Of a DNA stretch of 64,000 bases, positions 22,225 to 33,066 are shown one piece after another. The stretch's first letter is position 1. Each line of letters begins with the position of its first letter. The notes beneath the pieces are model-generated. The model searched no databases and had not been told where the DNA came from. It was given only the letters and a program-made list of their open reading frames with translations. The translations under genes and the position numbers were made by a program. Source of the DNA: Bufo bufo (Eukaryota > Chordata > Amphibia > Anura > Bufonidae); the NCBI RefSeq assembly GCF_905171765.1, contig NC_053392.1, forward strand, positions 398,874,119 to 398,938,118. The letters are read 5' to 3'.

Positions 22225-22805
22225 GTAGAAACTAGAATAGCTGCAGCTGTAGTAATACAAAAAGCTGTATATATCAATTTATGATACAACTACTGTGCAA
22301 ATATCTATTATATAGGTTCTTCATCAGGTTTAGTGGAATAGGCTTATAATCAGATGACTTTATAAATGCACAACTAAAACCCTCTACTGCATATTGGTGA
22401 ACCACCTGTCCATGTACTTACTGGCCCCATAACTGTTTCTTGAAAAAAGTGCTTAAATTAAATCAGTACTTAATTTCCATATAGACCCATAACATGCAAA
22501 ATCAAGTATGTGAAAATATAAGAGATCACACAGAGCAGCTTTTTGTAGTCTCCAATACCACAGCTGCAGCAAAAATGCTATGCTAATGGGGTCGGAAACC
22601 CCAAAAGCACTATGTGACAATAAGCCATAGATCCTGCTTTTCCTGTTTTGTACAGCAGATCCTGTGTTTGAAAGTGGATGTATCTGACAGAACACGCTGG
22701 ACACAATGTCAGAATAAATTATCTTTGAATGCACATGTGCAGAGTTTTTGGATATTGGTCAGACGGCAGGGAGAACATTTTTAAAAAAAATTGCAGGATT
22801 TAAAG
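22225..22805. other. Intronic sequence without a recognised feature
   Basis: AT-rich intron of slc22a3. No open frame with a recognisable product, no RNA gene and no clear repeat boundary was found here. Confidence 0.5.
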
Positions 22806-24061
22806 TTAAAGGGTTTCTACCATCAGAAATACTGTTATGTAGCTGACTGACATTAGCGATGTGCTAATGTCAGCACTATATAACAGTATGTTTTTTACAT
22901 TTGTCCCTGCAGCCGTTCTGATAAAATACACACATTTATAATATGCTAATGAGCCTCTAGGTGCTATATGGGCGTAGATTCAGCACCTAGAGGCTCGGTC
23001 TAATCACCCTTTATCCCGCCCAGGTCCTCCGTTCTGCCTGCCCCGCTCCTCTTGATCGATGTCACGGTTCGCAGCATCACTGACGAAATCCCGCGCCTGC
23101 GCCGTCCACTTCTGTATTCAGCGCAGGCGCAGTGAGTGAATGATGCGCTCCTGTGTCACGGCGGACGGGATCTCAGATACCCAGATAAACCAACAAACAA
23201 GTATCTAGGCGAGAAGCTGGGGAAAGGTCACCTCCTAGCAAATCCCTGACTTCTCTTCCTACCCTGCTAAGCCCACATTCAGACCTTGAAGGTAGGAATA
23301 ATGTGTCCTCGTGCCTGGGCTAAAAATACCCTAGAATCCCTGAGATCGAGAAAGGGGAATAGGGCATTCTGCTCCCTCAGAACCTGAAGGGGACAGGCGA
23401 CACACAAACAGCCTAGACAGCAAACAAAAACAGAAACCAAACTTATCTTATCTGAGCTGGAACAGACAATCCTTCCTTCCTTGCTTCCAAGGCCAGACTG
23501 ATTTCTATAACCCGCACAGAACACTGGGAATGAGTGAAATTTAAACCAATGACCCCACCCAGTGCACCTGAAGAGAGGCGGATCTAGCACGACTCCAAAA
23601 CAAAACAAAAAACTAAACACGTGCTGCTATTCTGGCCGAACTCCGCACATAGTCAGAGCAGGGCATGACATCCTGGTGCCGGATTCCTCACTGCGCCTGC
23701 GCCGACTACGTCACAGTGAGGAAGCCGGCATCAGGAAAGCGGCCTTTACTCACTGCGCCTGCGCCGAATACAGAGGGATTTCGTCAGCGATGCTGCGAAC
23801 CATGATATCAATCAAGAGGAGTGGAGAGGGCAGAACGGAGGACATGGGCGGTATAAAGGGTGAGTAGACGGAGCCTCTAGGTGCTGAATCTACGCCCACA
23901 TAGCACCTAGAGGCTCATTAGCATATTATAAAAGTGTGTATTTTATCAGAACTGCTGCAGGGAGAAATGTAAAAAACACACTGTTATGTAGTGCTGACAT
24001 TAGCGCATCGCTAATGTCAGTCAGCTACATAACAGTATTTCTGATGGTAGAAACCCTTTAA
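22806..24061. mobile_element. TTAA-flanked element with long terminal inverted repeats (family A, copy 1)
   Basis: TTAAAGGGTTTCTACCATCA at 22806 is mirrored by GATGGTAGAAACCCTTTAA at 24061. The arms run for more than 300 bp each: TGACATTAGCGAT, CACCTAGAGGCTC and the GCGCAGGCGC blocks all recur inverted. The TTAA target is typical of piggyBac/Kolobok-type DNA transposons. It is split by a solo LTR at 23154-23670. No transposase is encoded. A second copy lies at 25960-26510. Confidence 0.85.
23154..23670. repeat. Solo LTR with 5-bp target duplication
   Basis: 517 bp from TGTCACGGCGGACGGG to CAGGGCATGACA, flanked by TCCTG at 23149-23153 and 23671-23675. It has the TG...CA form and no internal coding. 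Inserted in the left arm region of the TTAA element. Confidence 0.85.
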
Positions 24062-24435
24062 AGGGAACCTGTCACCTCTACTATGCTACCCTCACTGAGC
24101 GTTTCTAAATGTTCATTGTGTTACCCTAAACATATAAATTACACTTTTAATTTCATTTGCAGACAAATTCAATACGTTTCAAGCATTTTTGTACTTCCCG
24201 CCTTTTATGCAAATTAACATAAAAGAGTCATATCTTACTTGTGTGACCAGAGAAGAGTCATATTTTCAAGCTCTGATTCATCTCAGGTTAATTTGCATAT
24301 ATATCAAATCGGTTTTTTTACACAATAAAAGCACACAGAGCTATGGGGACTGGATATTGCGGATGTGCTAGCGGCCATCTAGCAACCCATGTACTCAGCT
24401 CTATACACAAAATCCCTGTGACAGGTTCTCTTTAA
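24058..24435. mobile_element. TTAA-flanked MITE (family B)
   Basis: TTAAAGGGAACCTGTCACC at the left is mirrored by TGTGACAGGTTCTCTTTAA at the right (24435). It shares its left TTAA with the family A element and its right TTAA with the next repeat. About 380 bp, non-coding. A possible half-copy ends near 35755 (GACAGGTTCCATTTAA). Confidence 0.78.
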
Positions 24436-25955
24436 CCGCCTCCGGCCAGCCTATCGCAGGATTGCGTTCCGGAGGCGGTCGATTCATTCCTCCTAGACGC
24501 ATATACGCGTCATCTCGCGAGACGCAAGATTTCCTGTGAACGCGTGCACACAGGAGCGCGCATTCACACGAAACTGCAGGTAAATGAGCTGATCTACAGC
24601 CTGCCAGCGGCGATCATTTGCTGGCAGGCTGTAGATCCGATTTTTTAACCCCTGAAAGGTATATTAGACGCAGTTTTGTTAACAGCGTCTAATATACCTA
24701 CTACCTGGCCCTCTGGTGGTCCCTTTTGCTTGGATCGACCACCAGAGGACACAGGCAGCTCTTTAAAGTAGCACCAAACACCACTACACTACACCCCCCG
24801 TCACTTATTAACCCCTTATTAACCCCTGATCACCCCATATTAGACTCCCTGATCACCCCCCTGTCATTGATCACCCCCACTGTAAGGCTCCATTCAGACG
24901 TCCGTATGTGTTTTGCGGATCCGCGGATCCACGGATCGGATCCGCGGATCCGCAAAACACATACGGACGTCTGATTGGAGCCTTACAGGGGGGGATCAAT
25001 GACAGGGGGGTGATCACCCCATATAGACTCCCTGATCACCCCCCTGTAAGGCTCCATTCAGACGTCCGTATGTGTTTTGCGTATCCGCGGATCCGCAAAA
25101 CACATACAGACGTCTGAATTGAGCCTTACAGGGGGGTGATCACCCCATATAGACTCCCTGATCACCCCCTGTCATTGATCACCCCTCTGTAAGGCTCCAT
25201 TCAGACGTCCGTATGTATTTTGTGGATCCACGGATCCGCGGATCCGCAAAACACATTCGGACGTCTGAATGGAGCCTTACAGGGGGGTGATCAATGACAG
25301 GGGGGTGATCACCCCATATAGACTCCCTGATCACCCCCCTGTCATTGATCACCCCCCTGGAAGGCTCCAGTCAGACGTCCGTATGTGTTTTATGGATCCG
25401 CGGATCCGCAAAACACATACGGACGTCTGAATGGAGCCTTACAGGGGGGTGATCACCCCATATAGACTCCCTGATCACCGCCCTGTCATTGATCACCCCC
25501 CTGTCATTGATCGCCCCCCTGTAAGGCTCCATTCAGACGCCCGTATGTGTTTTGCGGATCCACATTTCCGGAAAACACGGACACCGCGGATCCGCAAAAA
25601 ACGGACACCGGCAATGTGCTTTCCGCATTTTGCGTATCCGCACATTGCCAGAACTATATAGAAAATGCCTTTTCTTGTCCGCAATTGCGGACAAGAATAG
25701 GACATGTTTTATAGGCTCTACAAAAAACGCAGTGTTCCCCCGATCAGGCCTGATCTTGTGTGCACACCGCAGTGACAGAAATATATTTTTTTCTGATCAC
25801 TGCAAAAACACCGTAAAATCGCTGCGGTGCTATAAAAGGATCACTTTTGAGGGGCATGGCGAGTTCATAGAAGATTTTTATTTTTTTGATCACAAGTTAG
25901 CGGAAATTGATTTTTATTTAATTTTTTCTTACAAAGTCTCATATTCCACTTGTGG
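24432..25955. mobile_element. TTAACCGCCTCCGG repeat with internal palindrome array, right end unclear
   Basis: Starts TTAACCGCCTCCGGCCAGCC, with a self-complementary CGTTCCGGAGGCGG nearby and the hairpin CTACAGCCTGCCAGC/GCTGGCAGGCTGTAG at 24593-24635. It continues through a five-fold palindrome array (24884-25560) into sequence with TCCGCAATTGCGGACAAGAA. I see no clean right terminus before the next element at 25960. No open frame with a product was recognised. Confidence 0.5.
24884..25560. repeat. Tandem array of palindromic units
   Basis: About five units of about 140-175 bp. Each contains GGCTCCATTCAGACGTCCGT, a core of GCGGATCCGCGGATCCGC, and the inverse ACGGACGTCTGAATGGAGCC. Spacer is GGGGGGTGATCACCCC plus ATATAGACTCCCTGATCACC. 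Centres fall near 24935, 25085, 25235 and 25405, and a partial unit starts at about 25520. Each unit alone could fold into a hairpin of about 40-bp arms. Confidence 0.88.
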
Positions 25956-25959
25956 GTGT

Positions 25960-26510
25960 CATTAGCACCTAGAGGGCTCCGTCCACTAACCATTTCAGCC
26001 GCCCATCGCGTCCCTCCAGCCCGCCCGCTCCTGTTGATTGACGTGAAACTTCTCAGTATCTCGTACCAATTCCCGCGTCTGCGCCGTGCGCTTCTGTATT
26101 CTCCCGGCGCCGTCTTCCTCACTGCGCCTGCGCCAACTACGTTACAATGAGAAAGCCGGCACCAGGAGCGCGGCATTCACTCACTGCGCCTGCACCGAAT
26201 ACAGAAGCGCACGGCGCAGGCGCGGGAATTGGTACAAGATACTGAGAAGTTTCACGTCAATCAACAGGAGCGGGGCGGGCTGGAGGGATGCGATGGGCGG
26301 CTGAAATGGCTAGTGGACGGAGCCCTCTAGGTGCTAATGACGCCCACATAGCACCTAGAGGCTCATTAGCATATCTATAAAAGTGCTTTTTTAACAAAAA
26401 CGGCTGCAGGGACTAATGTTAGAAAGATACTGTTATGTAGTGCTGACATTAGCGTATCGCTAATGTTAGTCAGCTACATAACAGTATTTCTGGTGGTAGA
26501 AACCCTTTAA
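25960..26510. mobile_element. TTAA element family A, copy 2, left arm truncated
   Basis: It shares GCACCTAGAGGCTC, the GCGCAGGCGCGGGAATTGGT palindromic arms and the right end GGTGGTAGAAACCCTTTAA (26510) with the element at 22806-24061. The left outer part of the inverted repeat is missing: the copy begins at CATTAGCACCTAGAGGGCTC. Confidence 0.8.
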
Positions 26511-26875
26511 AATACAAACAGAATGTGATTTTTTTTATATTTACAGTAATCCCTCAAGACATAAGGCCTCAGGATACAATATTTTCAACATACAACAGTC
26601 TTTTCTGGGCCACTGTTAATTGAAACTAGACTCAACATACAATGCCTCAGATACAATGCAATCAACATGGCCATTTCATTGGTAAAACACCTTTTTTGGT
26701 TGTCTAGTAGCACCTCTGCGGTACTACATGTTCTGTACTACCCCGTCTGTGCCAGGATGAGCTGCTCCTTTGGACACTAGTTGAACTGCGACTTCATTTT
26801 GTAATTCTGGTACATGTACAGTATGTACTATGCACTACCATGAAAAAGCTCCTGCTCTTATCATAGAAAGTAATG

Positions 26876-28415
26876 TACAGTCGTGGCCAAAAGTTTTGAG
26901 AATGACAAAAATATTAGTTTTCACAAAGTTTGCTGCTAAACTGCTTTTAGATCTTTGTTTCAGTTGTTTCTGTGATGTAGTGAAATATAATTACACGCAC
27001 TTCATACGTTTCAAAGGCTTTTATGGACAATTACATGACATTTATGCAAAGAGTCAGTATTTGCAGTGTTGGCCCTTCTTTTTCAGGACCTCTGCAATTC
27101 GACTGGTGGGCCAATTCCTAACTGATAGGAACCCATTCTTTCATAATCACTTCTTGGAGTTTGTCAGAATTAGTGGGTTTTTGTTTGTCCACCCGCCTCT
27201 TGAGGATTGACCACAAGTTCTCAATGGGATTAAGATCTGGGGAGTTTCCAGGCCATGGACCCAAAATGTCAACGTTTTGGTCCCCGAGCCACTTAGTTAT
27301 CACTTTTGCCTTAAGGCACGGTGCTCCATCGTGCTGGAAAATGCATTGTTCTTCACCAAAGTGTTGTTGGATTGTTGGAAGAAGTTGCTGTTGGAGGGTG
27401 TTTTGGTACCATTCTTTATTCATGGCTGTGTTTTTGGGCAAAATTGTGAGTGAGCCCAGTGCCTTGGATGAGAAGCAACCCCACACATGAATGGTCTCAG
27501 GATACTTTACTGTTGGCATGACACAGGACTGATGGTAGCGCTCACCTTTTCTTCTCTGGACAAGCCTTTTTCCAGATGCCCAAAACAATCGGAAAGAGGC
27601 TTCATTGGAGAATATGACTTTGCCCCAGTCCTCAGCAGTCAATTCACCATACTTTCTGCAGAAGATCAATCTGTCCCTGATGTTTTTTTTGGAGAGAAGT
27701 GGCTTCTTTGCTGGCCTTCTTGACACCAGGCCATCTTCCAAAAGTCTTCGCCTCACTGTGCGTGCAGATGCGCTCACACCTGCCTGCTGCCATTCCTGAG
27801 CAAGCTCTGCACTGGTGGCACTCCGATCCCGCAGCTGAATCCTCTTTAGGAGACGATCCTGACGCTTGCTGGACTTTCTTGGACGCCCTGAAGCCTTCTT
27901 AACAAGAATTGAACCTCTTTCCTTGAAGTTCTTGATGATCCTATAAATTGTTGATTGAGGTGCAATCTTAGTAGCCACAATATCCTTGCCTGTGAAGCCA
28001 TTTTTTGCAACGCAATGATGGCTGCACGCGTTTCTTTGCAGGTCACCATGGTTAACAATGGAAGAACAATGATTTCAAGCATCACCCTCCTTTTAATATG
28101 TCAAGTCTGCCATTTAAACCCAATCAGCCTGACATAATGATCTCCAGCCTTGTGCTCGTCAACATTCTCACCTGAGTTAACAAGACGATTACTGAAATGA
28201 TCTCAGCAGGTCCTTTAATGACATCAATGAAATGCAGTGGAAAGATTTTTTTGGTATTAAGTTAATTTTCATGGCAAAGAAGGACTATGCAATTCATCTG
28301 ATCACTCTTCATAACATTCTGGAGTATATGCAAATTGCTATTATAAAAACTTAAGCAGCAACTTGTCAAATTTCCAATATTTATGTAATTCTCAAAACTT
28401 TTGGTCACGACTGTA
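26876..28415 (-). mobile_element. Tc1/mariner transposon, about 1.54 kb, complete ends
   Basis: TACAGTCGTGGCCAAAAGTT at the left and AACTTTTGGTCACGACTGTA at the right are inverted, each ending in the TA target. Total length is typical of Tc1. The transposase gene lies on the - strand (28049-27031) and is mutated. It sits inside dispersed repeat X in the 9.7-kb slc22a3 intron. Confidence 0.92.
27031..28049 (-). pseudogene. Tc1 transposase, nearly full length, catalytic Asp changed to Asn
   Basis: Start MVTCKETRAAIIALQK at 28049, then a 1-bp loss in an A-run (near 28010) shifts the frame. From 27978 it runs open: IAPQSTIYRIIKNFKERGS (helix-turn-helix), GRPRKSSKRQD, a second helix-turn-helix, then the DD34E core. 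The first catalytic position reads VIFSNEASF where the family has Asp, so it is Asn here. The second (QHDGAPC) and third (NPIENLWSIL) are normal. A TAG at 27118 ends the frame about 29 codons early. With a frameshift, an active-site change and a nonsense codon, it is inactive. Confidence 0.92.
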
Positions 28416-28575
28416 CAGCTTCCAGCATCTATGACTGTCTGTTTTACAGACTTGCTTTATCTGCCTTGGTTATCTGCATATTTTTATTAAAACTTGACTT
28501 TTTCTTGTTTTGAACCAATTACTGGTTTTCCATAGACTCAAGTTACAATGGTTTCAACATATAGTAGTCGTTGTT

Positions 28576-29086
28576 TTCGTCTTTGTGGAATTTTCCTTTA
28601 ACAGCTATATAGTTTTAAAAGCTAAATATTTTTTACAAATACCCTAGTATGTCATAAATATTTTAAGTATGCAATGTAAAAGGAGTATATCACACAAGCA
28701 GATCTTACCACGATGCTAGGAGCCAGGCAGTGATGTCACTGACTTACTCCAACTACAAGTTCATATATATACTGCTAAGCATGTAGGGACTACGGAGACA
28801 GAAGATATTATAAATAACTGTCATTTTGGAGCGTTAACATAGCCAAGTATGGATCTTACAGGAAGATTTGTATCTTCCCTTTTCCTAGAAATACAGTATA
28901 AATCTGCCAGTTATTTTGAATTCCACTGTGGTGTGAACATCTGTTTTTGCCTAGGACAATAGATCACGCTGAATATGTCAGTGTCAATTACCTGACCATA
29001 TTTTTACAATCATAGTGCAGAAACTGTGTGCTGTTTTAACCGATGTTTAACTGATTAATTGATTCATTTTCTTTTAAATGTTGCAG
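28576..29086. other. slc22a3 intron sequence without a recognised feature
   Basis: AT-rich intronic DNA up to the acceptor TTAAATGTTGCAG. No coding, RNA or repeat structure recognised. Confidence 0.5.
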
Positions 29087-29199
29087 AAACTTCGGTGTAT
29101 CCTTGTGTTCAGGCATGTGTGACCTAGGAGGAATCATTGCCCCATTTTTACTTTTCCGATTAGCAGAACTATGGGTGGAACTTCCTCTCATCATATTTG
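29087..29199 (+). CDS. slc22a3: slc22a3 exon (about TM11)
   Basis: A 113-bp exon with acceptor TGTTGCAG and donor GTAAAA. The split Arg codon is followed by [20 protein letters not shown] and [18 protein letters not shown]. The [17 protein letters not shown] stretch is the hydrophobic TM11 and is very close to SLC22A3 of other vertebrates as I know it. It ends in phase 1 and the next exon (30840) continues in frame. No lesion. Confidence 0.94.
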
Positions 29200-29420
29200 G
29201 TAAAATTTCAACAGAGTACCAATACTGGCACATTCATGAACACATCATTATCTTAATTTTTCCCTCTGTCTTCAGTTGATCAAGGAAAAGGAAAAGTTCA
29301 TAGACAGAAATTAATGAGTTACTGTTAATAGATTTTCCATTTCATCTCAGCCCCCTGTCAGGGGGGCAGAATAAATTAGGTGGTGACTGAACAGTTTATG
29401 ATGTGTTGGAAGCAGGAAAA

Positions 29421-29560
29421 ATGGGCAAGCCTAAGGATGTGAGTGACTTTGACAAGGGCTAACTTGTTTGCCTAGGCAGCTGGGTCTGAGCATCTCCGAA
29501 ATGAAAGGTCTTGTTGGGGATTTCTGGTATGCAGTGGTTGGTATGTTAGTACTTTCCAAG
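29421..29560 (+). pseudogene. Tc1 transposase N-terminal remnant
   Basis: ATG at 29421 starts MGKPKDVSDFDKG, then a stop, then in another frame LSISEMKGLVGDFWYAVVGM. This matches the first helix-turn-helix of a Tc1 transposase subfamily that begins MGK-x-K-D-x-S-D-F-D-K-G. The rest of the gene is absent. Confidence 0.65.
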
Positions 29561-29750
29561 AATGTTATAAAGAAAAACAACCAGTCAACCAAAGACAGGT
29601 TCATGGGAGCCTAATGCACAATAATGTATGTTAGGAGAGTAGGAGTAAATTATTGATTCTATTCTATCTAGCTGATCGGAGGGGGGTGGCAGAAGTTTCA
29701 CATCCACTGATCTGATATTAATGATCAACTTGCTAAATGTATTAAAGAGG

Positions 29751-29752
<2 letters not shown>

Positions 29753-29800
<48 letters not shown>
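29753..29800. repeat. (TA)n microsatellite
   Basis: About 24 uninterrupted TA units. Open frames reading YIYIYI across it are artefacts. Confidence 0.95.
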
Positions 29801-29803
<3 letters not shown>

Positions 29804-29924
29804 TCATTGACACAAAAAAATAAAAATAATGTACCAAGATGGAGTTGTTGGAATCAAATTAAACTTTCTACATGTGAATGTAATAATGAAATAGTATGTT
29901 ATTACAATATTAGAGCAAAAGGAT

Positions 29925-30150
29925 AAGTTTATTGGGGAAAACTGTACGATTGATAGGCTCTAATACCCTGTTGGGCCACCTGGATATAAGATGGGATACG
30001 ACTGAGCAAGAAGTCATAAAGGTGCCGTATGGTATCCTGCAGCACATTTGCCCACAGATGCTGCAGCCTGTAGATCTTTCACACTCATAGGTTGCCAAAG
30101 CTGGCGTCCTGTCTGGTCCCATAAATGCTTGATTGGCTATAAATCTGGTG
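29925..30150 (-). pseudogene. Probable Tc1-like transposase C-terminal remnant
   Basis: The - strand gives KHLWDQTGRQLWQP followed in a second frame by LWANVLQDTIRHLYDFLL and SRIPSYIQVAQQG. This resembles the region after the third catalytic residue in one Tc1 subfamily (HLWDxLGR, then a helix before the C-terminus). There are frameshifts and no intact ends. Only the pattern supports the call. Confidence 0.45.
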
Positions 30151-30224
30151 ACCAGTTAGGAGAAGGAAGTGATGCAATCTGGTGGAGACATTCCTGGGAA
30201 ACCCTTGCTGTGTGTGGTTAAGCA

Positions 30225-30441
30225 TTAACCTCAAAGCTCAGACAAAGGAGGTGGAACCACAGCCCAACAAAATAGGGAGACTGATAAGCAACTTAACCAG
30301 CACCTGGACATTAACTCTCTCAGTGCTGAAGGAAAGTTCAGACCTCTAATCCGAATTCACACAGGGAGAGCAGAGAGACGTCCGCGCCTGCCCGGGACAG
30401 CAAGCCCGTGGCGGGCATGCACCTGCGAGCGTGACACCTGG
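30225..30441. mobile_element. Possible LTR fragment
   Basis: GC-rich segment ending CACCTGCGAGCGTGACA, the TGACA-type end seen in the LTRs of this window. It contains GCCCGGGACAGCAAGCCCGT. No second terminus or duplication was found, so this is tentative. Confidence 0.3.
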
Positions 30442-30603
30442 TCTCTCTCCATGTGAAAATGTGATGTTCAGCCAATCACTGGTTGTGGGTGGTCACCTCT
30501 GTGGCCAGTGATTGGCTGAGTGGTCAATATTCTACTCCCAGAAAACCCCCTTAAATGACAGTGGAAGCAAGATAATAACAAAACCTATTGAATTTGCTTA
30601 GTG

Positions 30604-30750
30604 CAGGGATGGCCAACCTGCGGCTCTCCAGCTGTTGAAAAACTACAACTCCCAGCATGCCCAGACAGCCTACAGCTATCAGCCTATGACAGGGCATGGT
30701 GGGAATTTTAGTTTTACAACAGCTGGAGAGCCACAGTTTGGCCAGCCCTG
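30604..30750. mobile_element. hAT MITE with exact 8-bp duplication
   Basis: 147 bp from CAGGGATGGCCAACCTGCGG to CAGTTTGGCCAGCCCTG, inverted ends of about 33 bp including CTCCAGCTGTT/AACAGCTGGAG. Flanked by GCTTAGTG at 30596-30603 and 30751-30758. A relative lies at 36677. It is 89 bp upstream of an slc22a3 exon. Confidence 0.92.
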
Positions 30751-30839
30751 GCTTAGTGTATAAGGTGACTATACAGATAAAATAAAATGTATGAAATGAT
30801 TACATACTATAATACAGTGTGTGGTTTTGTTGCCTTTAG

Positions 30840-30939
30840 GAATACTTGGCCTTATTTGTGGTGGTCTGGTATTGTTATTGCCTGAAACAATGGGTATTTC
30901 CTTACCAGAAACAATTGAAGATGTTGAGAATCTTGGAAG
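30840..30939 (+). CDS. slc22a3: slc22a3 exon (about TM12 and PET motif)
   Basis: A 100-bp exon between acceptor TTGCCTTTAG and donor GTAAAG. It codes [20 protein letters not shown] followed by [13 protein letters not shown]. The hydrophobic run is TM12, and LPET-x-G-x-x-LPET is the conserved cytoplasmic motif that follows TM12 in SLC22 proteins. It begins in phase 1 and ends in phase 2, both matching the neighbours. The preceding intron is 1640 bp and the following one is 6043 bp. Confidence 0.94.
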
Positions 30940-31144
30940 GTAAAGACCACTTATTTTTATTTAGCAAATTATTTTTTGGCCCAGATTTACTAATGTGCCT
31001 GTGTCTAGAATCTGATTAGTAGTAGTGCAAATTAGCACACAAACCACAAAAGGGGACATTGGTTAGTAGTTAGGAGGTGTGCCTTCACAGGAAAAGGTAG
31101 GTGGTCTAAGATGTTGCACCAGTATTCTGGCATAAAATTGTGTC

Positions 31145-31620
31145 TTAAAGGGGTATTACCATCTAAATGATCACTGTTAAATCTGTTAATGATCTGACAG
31201 TGATAATTTTTCTAAATACATTTTATTACCCAATTCTAACCCTTTTTGAGAAAATAAGTCCCCTCTTATCTGATGTTGTCTTTCGTCTCCCCTGGTTACG
31301 GCCACCTCTCCTGTCGAATCCCACCGGGCCGCGCTTGCGCAGAAGACTGAAGATTCTCTCCCGGCCGCGCAATGTCCTGAACGCGCATGCGCCATGATGA
31401 CTTCTTCCTGGCCAGTATAGTACAGAGCCGTGAACGCGCACGCCGGCTCTGTACTATACAGGCCAGGAATAAGTCACCATGGTGCATGCGCGGCGTGCAT
31501 GCACGTTCAGGACATTGCCGGCCGGGAGAAGACGTCACTCAAGCCCAGCCGAATCCTGGAAGTGGACGTCACGCTGGACGAAGGTAAGTATTAAAACTGA
31601 ATATGGGAATACCCCTTTAA
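31145..31620. mobile_element. TTAA-flanked MITE with internal palindrome (family C)
   Basis: TTAAAGGGGTATTACCAT at the left mirrors ATGGGAATACCCCTTTAA at the right. The centre (about 31370-31515) is self-complementary around CGGCTCTGTACTATACAGGC. Non-coding, in the last slc22a3 intron. Confidence 0.82.
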
Positions 31621-31796
31621 AGTAAAAGTAAAATGCCTGTGTCTGGCGTTATTGACAGTCGCAGTCTATAGCCTTGGGCCTCTGCTGTTTGAGACCTGCC
31701 GGCTATGGCACCCTCTGTGCTTGAGAGTGGGCACCATACTTAAAACACCTCCTTCCGCCATACATGTATGGTGTTGGGACTCAAGGAGTTAAGGTG

Positions 31797-31800
31797 TGTG

Positions 31801-31836
<36 letters not shown>

Positions 31837-31864
31837 CATATATATATTTATATATTTATATATA
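31797..31864. repeat. (TA)n-type microsatellite
   Basis: Mixed TATATA/TTTATA run. It directly abuts, and seems to have replaced, the outer left end of the Tc1 element that follows. Confidence 0.9.
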
Positions 31865-33066
31865 AAGCATGCCCCTCACATTTTTGTAAATATTTCATTA
31901 TATGTTTTTTATGGGACAACACTAAAGATATGACACTTTGATACAATGTAAAGTCATCGGTGTACAGCTTGTATAACAGTGTAAATTTGGTGTGCCTTTA
32001 AAATAACTCAACACATAGCCATTAATGTCTAAACCACTGGCAACAAAAGTGAGTACACCCCTAAGTGAAAATGGCCAAATTTTGCCCAATTAGCCATTTT
32101 CCATCCCTGGTGTCATGTGACTTGTTAGTATTGCAAGGTCTCAGGTGTGAATGGGGAGCAGCTGTGTTAAATTTGGTGTTATTGCCCTCACACTCTCTCA
32201 TACTAGTCACTGGAAGTTCAACATGGCACTTCATGGCAAAGAACTCTGAGGATCTGAAAATCTGAAAAAAAGAATTGTTGCTTTACATAAAGATGGCCTA
32301 GGCTATAAGAAGATTGCCAACAACCTAAAACTGAGCTGCAGCACAGTGGCGAAGACCATACAGTGGTTTAACAAGACAGATTCCACTCAGAACAGGCCTT
32401 GCCATGGTCGACCAAAGAAGTTGATTGCACGTGCTCAGTGTCATATAGAGAGATTGTCTTTTCAAAATAGATGCATTGCTGCAGAGGTTAAACGGGTGGG
32501 GGGTCAGCCTGTCAGTGCTCAGACCATACGCCGCACACTGCATCAAATTGCTCTGCATGGCTGTTGTCCTAGATAGAAGCCTCTTCTAAAGATGATGCAC
32601 AAGAAAGTCTGCAACAGTTTGCTGAAGACAAGCAGACTAAGGACATGGATTACTGGAACCATGTCCTGTGGTCTGATGAGACCAAGAAAAACGTATTTGG
32701 TTAAGATGGTTTCAAGCGTGTGTGGCGGCAACCAGGTGGGGAGTACAAAGACAAGTGTGTCTTGCCTTGCATCAAGCATGGTGGTGGGAGTGTCATAGTT
32801 TGGGGCTGCATGAGTGCTGCCGGTCGTAAGGAGCTACAGTTCATTGAGGGAACCATGAACGCCAACATGTACTGTAACATACTGAAGCAGAGCATGATCC
32901 CCTTCCTTCGGAAACTGGGCCGCAGGGCATTATTCCAACAAGATAATAACCCCAAACACACCTGCACTGACGACCACTGCCTTGCTAAAGAAATTCAGGG
33001 CAGTGCCATCTTAAGAGCATTATAGGCCCCCGGGCAATACAGTGCACTGGGGCCCTGTCTACACAA

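Larger units (their letters stand above)
26545..28575 (-). repeat. Dispersed repeat X, copy 2 (inverted), split by a Tc1 element
   Basis: The left part 26545-26875 and right part 28416-28575 together match copy 1 (19785-20310) in reverse complement. The Tc1 element at 26876-28415 interrupts it. Confidence 0.6.

Noticed and set aside
24884..25560. Possible CRISPR-like repeat-spacer array
   Set aside because: Units are long palindromes in a vertebrate intron with related spacers. This is a tandem MITE-like array, not CRISPR.
29585..29803. Frame beginning with repeated Tyr-Ile
   Set aside because: Translation of a (TA)n microsatellite.
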